DNA of 64,000 bases, taken from positions 3,162,001-3,226,000 of the forward strand of contig CM027382.1 of NCBI GenBank assembly GCA_015680905.1. The letters run 5' to 3'. The notes under the pieces were generated by a model. The model saw only the letters and a program-made list of their open reading frames with translations. It searched no databases and had not been told where the DNA came from. The position numbers and the translations under genes are program-made. This stretch comes from Coptis chinensis. Lineage: Eukaryota > Streptophyta > Magnoliopsida > Ranunculales > Ranunculaceae. Shown here in pieces: positions 26,125 to 37,657 of this stretch (within the stretch, counting starts at the first letter, position 1; each line of letters starts with the position of its first letter).

Positions 26125-26594
26125 GTAACATAACTTTAATTTCTTCCTCTGTTTCTGTCAGTTACATAGTAAAATTCTTGCAATTAATAAAGTCTTTGTT
26201 TACCAACCTGGTTTCTGTATTACTTTTTGCATCAAGTTAGAATTCTTTTTGTTATTTACAAAACTTTTGTCAGAGAGATTATATGTTTCTGGTTTCTGTA
26301 TTTGATGGGTACCTTAAATTCTTATTCAATAAATGTAAAATATTTGTTATTTCAATACAAAGTTTAGTATGCCAATTAGGAGGTTGGGATGGTTAGTTTG
26401 TTAGTGCAATCCAATTTTGACTACCATGGCAGCTGAATTGGATGCCAGACTCTATTTAACAGCCAAAACGATAAAGACTACAGTGGGATAAATTGTTTCA
26501 GAAGATAATTGCAAAATTATCCATTTCAGATTGAAATATAAAACTTCTCATTTAATTGCTTCGTTGAGAATATGTAAGTATGATTTTGTTTCAG
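26125..26594 (+). other. Probable 5' UTR intron of RGLG copy B
   Basis: Donor cttatcag|gtaaca and acceptor ttgtttcag|aaagaa, 22 bp before the ATG. It mirrors copy A. Confidence 0.5.
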
Positions 26595-26616
26595 AAAGAA
26601 AGAAGAACACTTATCT

Positions 26617-29600
26617 ATGGGGAACACAGAATCGATGGATGATATGGATGATAGACCATGTGATGTAAACACTCACCAGCAACCTTCTTTTCAGGCCCAA
26701 AGTTCTATGGATACTCATCATCGACATGATCCACGCCCTAGTGACATGGATCCTCGTAACCGAAATAAGCATCAACAGCAACGTATAGATGATAACTATA
26801 GCTCCCTTGATCAGGTACTTATCATTACAATTTTTTATGACAATCAGGACCTATCTATATTTGATTGAACATTTGGAAGAATGTGCTCTGCAGTTTTTGC
26901 TGATGGGTATTAGTAGTTCCTTTTTCTTAATTATCCTAGAAAAAGGAATGTATTTTGTCGGATCTCACCAACAAAAAACTGATCATTCATGGAGGTTTTG
27001 GAATAATGTTAAAACTGCAGTCCAAATTCTTAGTGTTAGATAGTTGGTAGCTTTTGTTTCTGAAAAGAAGCAGAACATTATACTCTTTAATTTTTTTCAG
27101 GTTATTTCAGCATTAAGGGATGCTGGTCTGGAATCATCAAACTTAATACTTGGTATAGACTTTACAAAGAGCAATGAGTGGACAGGTGATATATTTTGTA
27201 AAATTTTGTTGCCACGCTAATGTTAAAGGTTCATTAAAATGACTTTATAGTGGGTGGAGAACAAACTTTACCTTTATTGATTGTAGGCAAGTATTCCTTC
27301 AACAGGAGAAGTCTTCATGCAATTGGTAGCACGCCTAACCCATATGAACAAGCAATTTCAATAATTGGGCGTACATTGTCTCCTTTTGATGAAGACAACT
27401 TAATACCATGTTTTGGATTTGGTGATGGTTAGTGTCATCTTAGTTTTTCTTGTGAGATAAACTAATTTCTTTTTTCACCCCTTGATTCGACCATTCTTAT
27501 TATTCGTTTCTTCTTGTAGCGTCAACACATGATAAATTTGTCTTTAGATTTTTCGCTGAGAACCGGTATTGTCATGGTTTTGAGGAGGTTCTTTTTCGAT
27601 ATCGGGAGATTGTTCCTCATTTGAAGCTGTCAGGTTTGGTAGATATATCTTATCCTCATCTTGGTGAATTCATTTGGTTAGTTGTTTTTAGTCAGTTAGA
27701 AATCTAGCCACAGAAACTGATGTGATATAATTTTTTGTTGTAGTGTTACAAGTTTGTGTTTAATGGTGCACCTTTGGAAACACCAAAGCATCTGCGTTAT
27801 AGAAAATGGATTTGGACAAAACACCTTTTGTTTTTACTCCCAACTGCAAAGATTTAGAATGTTAATAATCTGAAAAGGGTGAAGTGAATGACTATTTTGT
27901 TCTAACTTCTGTACCTGCTCCTTCTCTTTTTTGGTTTGGGTAAATAATACAATAGTGTGTATTACCTTTTATGATGGAGTGAACTAGTAACAGTGCTCAT
28001 AGACGTTGATTTATTCTCTCCTTTCCTTTTGTTACTAATCTTTTTTGGTTATGTACCACAAATATCAACTCCCTCATTTTATGATTATTGCTGCCCCATT
28101 TGTTGTGAATGGTCTTTCTTCCATTGATAGAAAAGTTATCATCTTATTTCACACAATACAGAAATGAAGTTGTAATTACAAAAAAAATCTGATATCCTAT
28201 AATTGTCTACTATCTTCACTTTCTTATATGCAGGGCCAACCTCATTTGCACCTGTCATTGATGCAGCAATTGACATTGTGGAGAAAAGCAGCGGGCAATA
28301 TCACGTCCTTGTTATTATTGCTGATGGACAGGTTCAGAAACTTTATTTATGGCACTGTTTTTCATCTTTTATGTCCATGAAATGCTGGGAGCTTAACTAT
28401 AAGTTCTAAATTGCCAACTTATAGGTTACAAGGAATCCAGATACTCCACCAGGAAGGGTCAGTCACCAAGAACAAGCAACTATAAATTCTATAGTTGCTG
28501 CTAGGTAAATGATTCATTTAATCTTTTCCAGTTTGCACCCAAATTGTGATTCCCCTGATCTCATGTCCTGAATTCTTCTTTCATCCAGCCATTATCCTCT
28601 CTCAATAATTTTGGTTGGCGTGGGGGATGGACCTTGGGATGCTATGCATCAATTTGATGATAACATTCCATACCGAGCTTTTGATAACTTCCAGGTATGC
28701 CAGATTTCCTGATACATCAACGGTTCTACTTCTTATATTGTCTCGGATGTATGTGTATTACCTCAGGTAGAAGTAAAGTGACCACTGCTGTTACAAGATT
28801 AAAACAGGCCATAAAGAATAGATGTGCCATTGGTACAACTACCCTTGATTACAATGTCATCTGTGTAGACTGCAGTAATAACCTTTCAAGATTCAGTATA
28901 TCTAAGATAAAACAGTAATTCTGCAGTTTGTCAACTTTACGAAGATCATGTCTGAGAACAAAGATACGTCGAAAAAGGAATCAGAATTTGCTCTTGCAGC
29001 GCTCATGGAAATACCTATTCAATACAAAGCTACACAGAGGCTCAATATATTGGAGTAAGGCTCCATCTTTGTAAACATGGTTAGTTTTAACAGAGTGCCA
29101 CTCAAGGTCACTGACACTCATGATATGACATCCATGCAGAAGTGATAATGTAGGACTACCACATACTACGCCACTTCCTCCTCCACCTGAAGTGATTGAT
29201 CACGATAATGCAGTCAATATGTACCCGCCCATGACAAGCTTCCAACCAGTCGTTGATATGGCTCCCGTGGAGCAGGTAATTTTTCTCTTGTGAGCTGCAA
29301 CTTTGTATAGTTATCAGTTTATGGTGCTGAGATTCTTTGCTTGTCATTTTCAAGGTCTGTCCCATTTGCTTGACAAACCCCAAGGACATGGCATTTGGAT
29401 GCGGTCACCTGGTAAGCATTTCCAAAATACTTTCTTTGATATCAGCATATAAAATGTGATATGGCTAGTAAAGTCCAGGGTGGACGTGGAATTATTGATT
29501 GTGTCGATCAATAAATCCAATCGTTATCTATTGACAAACTGTTATATGAGTCACATGTCTATTTTCTTTTCCAACATTCAATCAGATGGACAAAACCAAC

Positions 29601-30154
29601 AACAGGGTAATTATAAGCGTTGACCAAAAACTTTTATGAACATAAACGTAAAATGAAATTCAAAATGTGATTAACAAACTAAATTTGTTCTTTCTTGATC
29701 TTCATCTTTTCATTTGTCAATGTGATTTCATTTCATCAGAGTATTCATCTACAGTTCATATTTCAGTTATATACATGCATGCGTGAGATTATTTTGGTTA
29801 GGTATAGTTAGTAATTGTAGGTGCGTAGTGGGATGGGGTCACAGTTTTTCTACCTGTAGCTGGGTTCCAAATTCTCTAATACACTTTTTTCATTTGAACC
29901 AAGCCAAAAAAAAATATTGGTTAGATATAGTTAGTAGTTAGTACAAGTTCCAAGTCAATGCTCATGCATTTTCCAACTCTAGAAGCTTTGAAAAATAAAA
30001 AAACTTCATTGAGTAGACTTGAAGCATATACTTAATCAGTCACTTATCTTTTCTCGATATGTTTTCACAGACTTGCAAGGAATGTAGTATCACCGTCTCG
30101 ACTTGCCCCATTTGTCGTGAGCCAATAACAACGCGCCTGAGACTGTATTCCTGA
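26617..30154 (+). CDS. RGLG: RGLG-type RING E3 ubiquitin ligase, copy B (intact)
   Basis: Eleven exons: 26617-26814, 27101-27185, 27287-27427, 27520-27633, 28234-28331, 28425-28504, 28589-28694, 28927-29054, 29140-29275, 29355-29411 and 30071-30154. They total 1227 nt and 408 residues. MGNTES at the start fits N-myristoylation. A polar, His/Gln-rich linker leads to the vWA/copine domain (about residues 67-330) with [57 protein letters not shown] and [10 protein letters not shown] proline-containing linker and a C-terminal RING (residues 363-401) follow, with VCPICL, FGCGHL, CKECS and CPICRE in C3HC4 order; the protein ends RLRLYS. RGLG ligases act at membranes in hormone and drought signalling and build K63-linked chains in characterised members. 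Eight internal exons match copy A in length exactly (85, 141, 114, 98, 80, 106, 128 and matching phases), showing tandem duplication. Confidence 0.94.
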
Positions 30155-30649
30155 TCAGAGCTGGTTTTTCCACATGCTTAAGGCTCTGAAACGACTGAAA
30201 GCTTTGCCTTTATCACCCGAATAAATGAATTAATCTTCACTCATCAGTGTCTATAGATCTTGTTCTGTAGGAGTAATTCAATGTAAATAGCCACACGTTG
30301 ATCTAACTGAGATTTGTTGTATTCCCTGGGTATACTTATTGTATGGGTTTATTTAGTGCATAATTTTCAAATTGATTGCCTTTGAGAAATTAGAGTGGAT
30401 TGGACATGGAAAAGAGAAGCCAAGTATCAGTAACAGTTTGAAACTATCCTTCAGTTAAATAATTACCTTCGCCAGTCTTTTTTATTTTTGTCATGTACAT
30501 ATTGTTGATTTAGAATGGCAAAGAGAAAATCCATTAAGGTTTTGAAAACAATGGTGGTTGTAGTCCTTTGCCCCTTAACTGTTAGGACGTGAATATTTTC
30601 CCCAAAAACCTCAAATAAATATGGGATTACAACACGCCACTTTTTCACA
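30155..30649. other. 3' UTR of RGLG copy B and spacer
   Basis: The 3' UTR probably ends soon after 30300. Nothing else is recognised before the LINE poly(T) at about 30651. Confidence 0.4.
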
Positions 30650-31235
30650 CTTTTTTTTTTTTTTTTTTTTTTGGGATAAGCAGACTTTATTGAGAGAAAA
30701 GTGTAAGATACATTACATTACATTACATAGAAGAAAAAAGTGAGTGAGAACTTCACCTGGTTACAAAGACAGAAAATGAAAAAAGAGAAAAGAATACCAA
30801 CTATCCTCATGCAAAGTGATCACCGATAACACTTTATCGATCTCCAAATATCACAAGACTCCATTCTAATATCAGATCCTTAAACCTGTAGTTCCTTCTT
30901 TGTTGAGTAGTAGACAACCAATGCCATAACAACTTTTTGATCTCTAACACAATACTCCAAACTGATAATGCTTTACCCCTGAAAATACGGTTATTTCTCG
31001 TTTTCCACAACACCCACATGGTTGCATACGGTAAGAGACGCCATATCTTGTTCCCAAAGCTCTCTGATCTTCTCTTTGGGCATAAGGTTAAGAATTCGTG
31101 TACTTAATCAACTTGTGCTGGTAGTGGAAAGACTATAACCATTGGCTGTAGCAGTTGTGCCCATGCCTCAAGAGTAAAAGAGCAATGCAAGAAAAGATGA
31201 CAGATGCTCTCATCAAACATATTGCACATTGATGA
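30650..31235 (-). mobile_element. 5'-truncated LINE, 3' end with poly(A)
   Basis: On the - strand the protein reads through a C/H-containing zf-RVT-like region (ICHLFLHCSFTLEAWAQLL) and MWVLWKTRNNRIFRGKA, ending at a stop near 30834. A 3' UTR follows, then an A tail seen as the T run at about 30651-30672. This is the 3' end of an L1-type ORF2. It abuts the truncated Ty3/gypsy element at about 31235. Confidence 0.7.
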
Positions 31236-33911
31236 AGCCTACTTTTTGAGTTTGTCGACTTCCTCATTAATTGCTTTTGAAATCTAAGAGATAGTTTCTT
31301 AAGTCGCTGACGAACTGGCTTAGCATTAGAGTTGACATTTAAGTTATAACATGCAATACTAGGATCTATACCAGGTACATCGATATACGACAAAGCGAAA
31401 ACGTCTTTATTTAATGATAAAAAATTTATAAGTTGGGCTTTGAGGGTAGGGTCAAGGTTAGCCCCTACATAGACAAACTTAGGATCGTCTTCAGTTCCTA
31501 GGTTGACTTTCTCATTTTCTTCAGGCTGAACTGCTGCTTTAGAAGCTGAAGCGACCTTAGTAGATCTGGGCTCGGGTGATGTTTTCTCATCCTTAGGAAT
31601 GGAGATCTTGGCAACAGGAGTTGGTACGACCTCTGTGGTTACGACAACAAGGGCTGGAACGACCTCTGTGGTCATGACAACAGGGGTTGGGGCGGCCTCT
31701 GGGGTCTTGACGGCAATAGCTGGGACGATCTTTGGGGTCTTGACGACAGGAGCTGGGGCGACCTTTGGGGTCTTGACTTGTGGAAGGACCTTTTTAACAA
31801 AGCCCCCAGCGTTCTCCTTTGGCATTTTGGTTTTGACCTCAGCAATGAAGTCTTCTGCCATCTTGGTGCTGGCGAGCTCTCCCTTTAGTTTGAGTGAAGC
31901 CCCAGCGGTCTTGTTCATTGAGAGGATCGATTGCAGTTGTAAGTCTCGAGCTAGTTGCTACGAAGCTCCATCATACCTCTGGGGCTGGGAAAGCGGAGTA
32001 CCTGATGGAGTGTGGATGGTATCGTTTGCATTTTGTGGATCCATTGACGTCCTAAGATGGCATTATAGGACGAGCGGACCTCTAGAACACTAAAACGCGT
32101 GTTGATGCTAACTTTGTCCTCCTTGGATCCAACGAAGACGGGGAGTATGATATCGCCAATCGGATCAGCGCGAGACCCATTGAATCCATTGAGAGGGGAT
32201 CGAGATTGGATCTATGAAGCCTGACTTGGGTAGGTTTATCTCTTTGATGGTCTGATAGAACAAGATGTCGTATGAGCTACCTGGGTCTATCAAGACGCGC
32301 TTAACTGTCCAGCCGCTGATTTTGACGTGGACCACTAAGGCATCATTGTGGGGGAGGCAAACCTTGTTGAGGTCGGCCTCAGTGAAAGTTATGTCGCCTG
32401 AATTGCGACTTGAAGTGCGTGGGACAGGTGCGGCATGGGAGGAGAATTGGTAGACTTCCTGGATAGCACCTACTCGTCTCCTTTTTTCCCTGGTGGACGT
32501 CACCGAATCGTCTTGAAATGTGATCATGTTGATCGTCCTGTCGTTGTCTCTGTCAGATGAGTGTTGACGAAGGTCATGACGGGAGCGGTCACTGGGACGT
32601 CCTCTGCTATGGGAGCGAGCTTGACTATTGTGGCGAGCTAGAGATCTGCTACGCTCTCTGCGAGCCATGAACTTATGGCGTAAGTCGCCATCAGCGATAT
32701 TGGTATAATGTTTGATATGTCCTGACTCAACGAGGTCTTGGAGGTAGTGCTTGAGCCCCCAACACTCGTTGGTGTCGTGACACTTTGCTCTATGGAAGGC
32801 ACAGTAGGGTTTGCCTGGCCGATCCTCCGTTAAAGGTCGATAACGGCGACTTTCTTGATCTTCTCAAGTATGTAACTAGGGAGATCGGGGAAAGTACAAA
32901 CAAAACGGTTGTTGTTCGTTCTGTTTCCAGACTTCTGTCATTGTTGTCTGGGTCGCTTTTTTGAAGGTGGGGCGTCATCAGAGATCGCCGCCACTTGATG
33001 TTCTTCTGTTAGGCCTTCACGTTTCAGGCTTTCTTGCAGCTTGATATATTTGTCTACTCGAGAATACAGCTCAGACAAATTTTCTGGACGTTCTTTCAAG
33101 AGTGATCTGGAGAGCGATGTTTTGCGTACACGGCAGGCATTGGTGAATGCCAATGTGGCAAATGACTCTTTCAGGTTGCTCTCCATGCATAATAGTTCAG
33201 TTTTGAACCGACCTAAAAAGGCGCAGATGTCTTCATCTTTGCCCAGTGAGAGCTGGAAAAGTGAATCTAGGTCGGCTTTTTTATGCCGAATGTGGACATA
33301 CTGGCTAGCGAACAGATCGGTGAGACTCTTGAAGCTCTTTATTGAGTCTGGCTCGAGTGAGAAGAACCAATCGAGAGCTCCATCCTTAAGGCTTGTAGGA
33401 AACAGACGACAGTGGAGATGGTCGAACTCCTGGGCACTATAAAGTGCGAGGCTTTGAATGTAACGAGCTACGTGTTGACCGGGACATGTGCTGTCTTCGT
33501 ACATTGCAAAGCGTGGTTGGATGAAATCCGGAGGGGAGGGTTCACTAAGTACCTAAGCGGTGAAGGGGGACGCACGATACGTCTTTAGCATTTTTTGAAC
33601 GATCTGAGTGGCGTCCTTCTTGATTGCACTCTGATCGATTCTTTGCGACAGTTCGTTAATCTACTGATTAACTTCGTTGATACCGTCTTCTGCCATGGCA
33701 CCATTTGGGTTTTGCGCGTCCACTTGTGCTCGCAAAGCGACATTTTCCTGCCTGAGTAGAGTGATGTGCTTGTTCATTGTACCCAGTTGATTTGCTAGAC
33801 TCTGTATTTGAGCTTCGAGGCTTGCCATGCTTCATGGGCTTGAGGGTTTTTCTTATTGGATGGTTTGTGAAAATTGGTTTCTCAAGAAATCGAAATCACA
33901 GACGGCGCCAA
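31236..33911 (-). mobile_element. Ty3/gypsy retrotransposon internal region, truncated and decayed
   Basis: Reading leftwards from the primer site: a gag region (32938-33504, with LKDGALDWFFSLEPDSIKSF and ELYSRVDKYIKLQESLKRE), an Arg-rich region and protease at 32165-32668 (VKRVLIDPGSSYDILF, a retropepsin-like D-P-G-S-S), then a linker of TPxVVP/VKTP repeats, and the start of reverse transcriptase (SYIDVPGIDPSIACYNLNV, AKPVRQRLKK) at 31133-31918. The frame is broken between these parts and the rest of pol is missing. The gene order and the PGIDP/KPVRQ signature suggest a Tat-like lineage; this is inference. Confidence 0.8.
33904..33911 (-). other. Retrotransposon primer-binding site
   Basis: On the - strand TTGGCGCCGTCTGTG directly follows the LTR end ...TTTACA. 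This is the primer-site sequence typical of plant Ty3/gypsy elements, and it fixes the LTR border and the element's orientation. Confidence 0.7.
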
Positions 33912-34528
33912 TGTAAATGTGTTATTTAGTTTGAGCTTTACAAATAGGATTAAGGTGGAGGAGAAGGGGTTAGTGGATTGAAAAGACCGAGTTCGTTATG
34001 AGCGAACTACCTACGTATCAAGCTCTCATTTCTGAGGAGAGAGTTGAATCAGGTTTGGCGTAGTTCATGCATGTGGTATTTATAGTTGTTGAGCATGTAG
34101 ATCTGCGCAATACGTGTACTGACAAGCACAGATATGTGGTTGAGATCAAAGATGCGTGTAGGACTAGAGTTAGTAGGAATTTCGTAATGATGGGGAGTGG
34201 TTGCAGTAGTTCGTATATTGTGGTAAGGGGTTGTATAAGTATGACCCTAGTAATGATTGCATCTGGGCAAGGGATGATGTCATAAGATGAAGCGTTCTGC
34301 GTGAGATCGTCCGTTCAACCTGCATCACTCTGGAGCGAGCTAGTAGGACAAACATCTTAGATCGGATGATGATGTCGTTGCTTGTAGTATGAGCTAAAGT
34401 AGACCACCTACATGAGGCGAGTTGCTTGTGAAGTGAGCTCGGAGGACGATGACATGAGGTTAGTAGGATATTTCTGCTTATGCTGGACGCGCGCCTGATA
34501 TTCATTAGATGTGAATATTACTCCCTCA
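33912..34528 (-). repeat. 5' LTR of the truncated Ty3/gypsy element
   Basis: The inner border is fixed by the primer-binding site. The outer border is set at TGAGGGAGTAATATTCAC on the - strand (LTR TG...CA), giving about 617 bp. The other LTR is absent because the element is truncated at about 31236, so the outer border is approximate. Confidence 0.6.
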
Positions 34529-35195
34529 TAACTATAATGACGTGGATGGTGAAAAAATGGTAGACAACTTTCAAGACAATAAGGATCAGATGATGAGGAT
34601 GGTGATGCCAATGGTAGCACCAAAGATTGGGCAGGTCAAGATCAAACTATGGTAAGGGTGAGGAGCTTGAAGACGACTGCTGATGGTCACACTGATAAAA
34701 ACATTTATAATCCAATAGTTGAATACTTGAATACAAAGCCGGGCTACTAGTTTTTGAATTTTAGCTATAAGCATAGTTACTGAATTACCAGATCACCTAA
34801 GAGAGAAATGGTTTGGAACCACACTCAAATAGAAGATAAATGTTTTTGAACAACTTCACTGAATTTAAGAAAACAAAACAGGTCTGGTCAATTCCATCAA
34901 GGACTCAAGGTGTTGAGTTCCCAACCATATTTGAAAACTTAACAGCTTGATGCGGAAGGCAATGACGAAATCTTTTAATATAGAGTAAATGGGTTATAAA
35001 CAGATGGTTGTTGAATAAAGTCAAGGCTACAAGATGGCACCGCTCCGACTGAATCTACCTTAGTTACTTAAAGCTGCAGTTACTAAATACATTTTTAATC
35101 TGCATGCAAAATTACCAACAAGAGCTGCAGGACCTGCCCAATAAGTGTTCTTGCATGTAAGAAAAGCAGGCACCCGCTCTATCTCTCTCTTTGTT
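34529..35195. other. Spacer, no gene recognised
   Basis: AT-rich sequence between the LTR and the dihydroxy-acid dehydratase remnant. I see no conserved coding sequence. Confidence 0.4.
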
Positions 35196-35456
35196 CTACT
35201 CATTGGTTACACAACACCTTGGAGCCGTTTGCACGTTCTTTGAACATTTGAATCTACATATAACATATGCATCAAAGGAATAAACTGCTTACAAAACCTT
35301 GTATAAGACTCCCCTGTCAGCTTTGCACCGAGGCGGAGTCCATTTCTCTCTATGCTTGGTAATCTCTTCCTCAGTCAACTGAACATCCATTCTTCTATTT
35401 TGAACATCGATGGTGATGACATCTCCACTTTTAATTAGGCCAATGGGTCCTCCTTC
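35196..35456 (-). pseudogene. Dihydroxy-acid dehydratase 3' end fragment (two exons)
   Basis: The exon at 35298-35456 (- strand) reads EGGPIGLIKSGDVITIDV, then RRMDVQLTEEEITKHREKW and RGVLYK, with good splice signals on both sides. This is the C-terminal part of DHAD, the Fe-S enzyme of branched-chain amino-acid synthesis. A second piece at 35196-35253 carries KNVQTAP..CCVTNE plus stop, like the family's end KNVQxASxGCVTDE. It joins out of phase with the first exon at its best acceptor and has changed residues. No upstream DHAD exons are seen, so this is a remnant. Confidence 0.7.
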
Positions 35457-36023
35457 CTGAAAAAAAAAATATGTTCCAATACTTTCTGTCAGAGACTGCT
35501 GAAGAAATACCAGGATTGCAGGTCATTTTACCCATGTACACCACTGATATATGTACGGATGGAGATTTGCACCTTCTGCTTCATGTGTGTATGCAATTGT
35601 ACGTGCCAGCGTGTGTGCTCTAACTTCTTAGAGCAGAGAGATTTGTTGATAATATAACAACATGAAACCCACATGATGGGAAAAGGAGAGGCATTGAAAC
35701 CAGTGTGTGTTTGGAGCAATCCTGTGAACTTCAAAATCTGTCCACCAGGGAGACAGAAAGCACTGTACTTTAAACACTTCATTTCCCAACCATAACTTGT
35801 ATCACATCCCCATTTGTAAACCTTCAACCATAGCTTGTAAACCTCATCCTTAACTTTGAAAATATCCTATCGAAAAAAAAAATACACTTTGAAGATGATG
35901 CTCTGGTAAAAAGATATCCCTCGTCTACATTCGTCTTCATTTTATTGCAATCCGTCCTATTCATTTCTATATCTCAGGCTTTACGTTTGAAAACCAAGTT
36001 ACCAAAATACTCCGACCACGACT
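35457..36023. other. Spacer downstream of OMA1-like gene
   Basis: No further DHAD exons and no other gene are recognised. The part next to 36024 would be the OMA1-like 3' UTR. Confidence 0.4.
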
Positions 36024-37043
36024 CTAATTGACTGGACTTACTTCCTTGTATATGGTGAGTGCTTGTTCCATGACATGAGCTTGAGCCAAGGAGTTTGCTC
36101 GTTCCTCAACAAATTGATGTTCATGACATCCTTTTGAACAATCAGGAGTACTCAAATTGGTTTTCTTCAAAAGTTCTACTGCAATTCGAGGATTATATCC
36201 TGCTGAAGCCATCAATAGTAGCCCAATGTAATCTGCTTCCAATTCTCTCTTACATCTATTTAGGTTAGGGTGTGGGACTTCAACAGTATGTCGAGCAACA
36301 TTATGCCCAACTTCATGGGAAATGACTGCTGCCACTTCACCATCGGTAAACGCTCGTAGCATTCCTACACTAATGAAAATAGTTCCACCAGTGATGGTGT
36401 GCGCTGCTATAATAAAGTCATCCACTACTAATATATTCCAATTAAATCCATCATAATAATACCCCGAAACATTACTATTTGGATTACACTTCACCTGTCT
36501 TTCTAATCCTTGAATAATATTTTTCAGTATCAACTTTGCCCTCACACTATGAGGATCCTTCTCATCTAAGAGTTTTCCTTCATATTCAGTCTTATATCCT
36601 TCCACCATAAAATCTCCTAGTCGTTTCTGCATCATAGTTGACATAATGAGACATTTCCGATTTGTAAACGGAACATTTACAATATGCATACCATGATAAC
36701 AAAACATATAATATAGAGTACCAATCCCAGAACCAACAACCACAATCCCAGAAGCAACAACCACAATCCAAAAACCAACCGCAATCGCAGAAGTAGGAGG
36801 CTTACAAGTAGGATTAATAGTCTTACCATAAAGTTTAGTAGTTGAATTAGTGAGATTGTGAGATGAGGTGATTCTGATGTTTGTGGTTTGTTGCTGTGGA
36901 GTTGGAGTTGGAGTTGGAGTTGTGGAGTTTGTTTTAAATCTTGGAAAACTAAAAGTAGGAATCTTACGATGAAGTTGAGACGTTGAATTAGTGAGATTGT
37001 GAAATGAGGTGATTCCAAGCTTCGCTCTCCTGTACCAACTCAT
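36024..37043 (-). CDS. OMA1: OMA1-like mitochondrial metalloendopeptidase, single exon, diverged
   Basis: An uninterrupted 339-residue frame. I chose the internal ATG at 37043 (MSWYRRAKLG) because plant OMA1 proteins start this way; the frame itself stays open upstream to 37250. The N-terminal half is Ser/Thr/Pro-rich, includes a doubled ITS(F/S)HNLTNST unit and a (TP)n stretch, and looks like a targeting region. A membrane segment follows (VGFWIVVVASGIVVVGSGIGTL). The M48 zinc site is present: HEVGH, with the third ligand in ELEADYIGLLLMASAGYNPR. OMA1 is an inner-mitochondrial-membrane stress protease. Odd points: it is shorter than the roughly 440 residues I recall for the Arabidopsis protein; the usual hydrophobic stretch between HEVGH..ARH and the ELEAD motif is replaced by a short VPHPNLNRCKR; and the later STHPSGKKR-like segment is altered. 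It may be a shortened paralogue or processed copy; activity is uncertain. Confidence 0.75.
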   Translation of the reverse strand: MSWYRRAKLGITSFHNLTNSTSQLHRKIPTFSFPRFKTNSTTPTPTPTPQQQTTNIRITSSHNLTNSTTKLYGKTINPTCKPPTSAIAVGFWIVVVASGIVVVGSGIGTLYYMFCYHGMHIVNVPFTNRKCLIMSTMMQKRLGDFMVEGYKTEYEGKLLDEKDPHSVRAKLILKNIIQGLERQVKCNPNSNVSGYYYDGFNWNILVVDDFIIAAHTITGGTIFISVGMLRAFTDGEVAAVISHEVGHNVARHTVEVPHPNLNRCKRELEADYIGLLLMASAGYNPRIAVELLKKTNLSTPDCSKGCHEHQFVEERANSLAQAHVMEQALTIYKEVSPVN

Positions 37044-37240
37044 GATTCTCATGTTTAAAACTTGTTTGAGTATTAAGGGTTGTTTAAAACTTGTTTGGAG
37101 TTGGAGTTGGAGTTGGAGTTGGTGAGAGGGTGTTTTTGGGCCGGGATTGAGTCTGAAAAAGTGAAAAGTGAAACAAGTTTTGTGTGTATATATTACAAGG
37201 TAATATCTAGATAGAGAGTGACTTTCGCCTGTTTTCACTC

Positions 37241-37649
37241 CATGGTACAAAATATCGCGATATTTGGAGATATCTATCCAGATTTCAAATAAAGATATAT
37301 AAATATCACGAATTCACGATATGTTCATAGATATATACGACTGCAACTATCGGTGATATTTCGATAATATTTGCGATATTTTGGGATATTTGAAGATATT
37401 TGGCGATATTTTGTGTATATAACAATTTTATTTAATATTTACTATTATATTTCAAATAAATATAAATAATGTATCATGATATATCAAGAAATATCTACAA
37501 TATCTACGATATTTTCGATATTTTAGATATATTCACGATATTTGCATATGAAACAATGTCAAATATCTCCAAAGAAGAAGATATATCCACGATACATATC
37601 CAGAAATTAAATATCGATAAATACTCATATCCTGATATTTTGTACTATG
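37241..37649. mobile_element. GATATT-rich foldback element, copy 2, perfect 8-bp TSD
   Basis: Perfect 8-bp direct repeats TTTCACTC lie at 37233-37240 and 37650-37657. The 16-bp ends are inverted: the left is CATGGTACAAAATATC and the right, inverted, CATAGTACAAAATATC. The whole 409 bp is built of GATATT/ATATC words with no coding capacity. It shares the CAAAATATC end and composition with 11078-11794. It sits about 200 bp upstream of the OMA1-like ATG, so it is probably in that gene's promoter or leader. Confidence 0.85.
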
Positions 37650-37657
37650 TTTCACTC

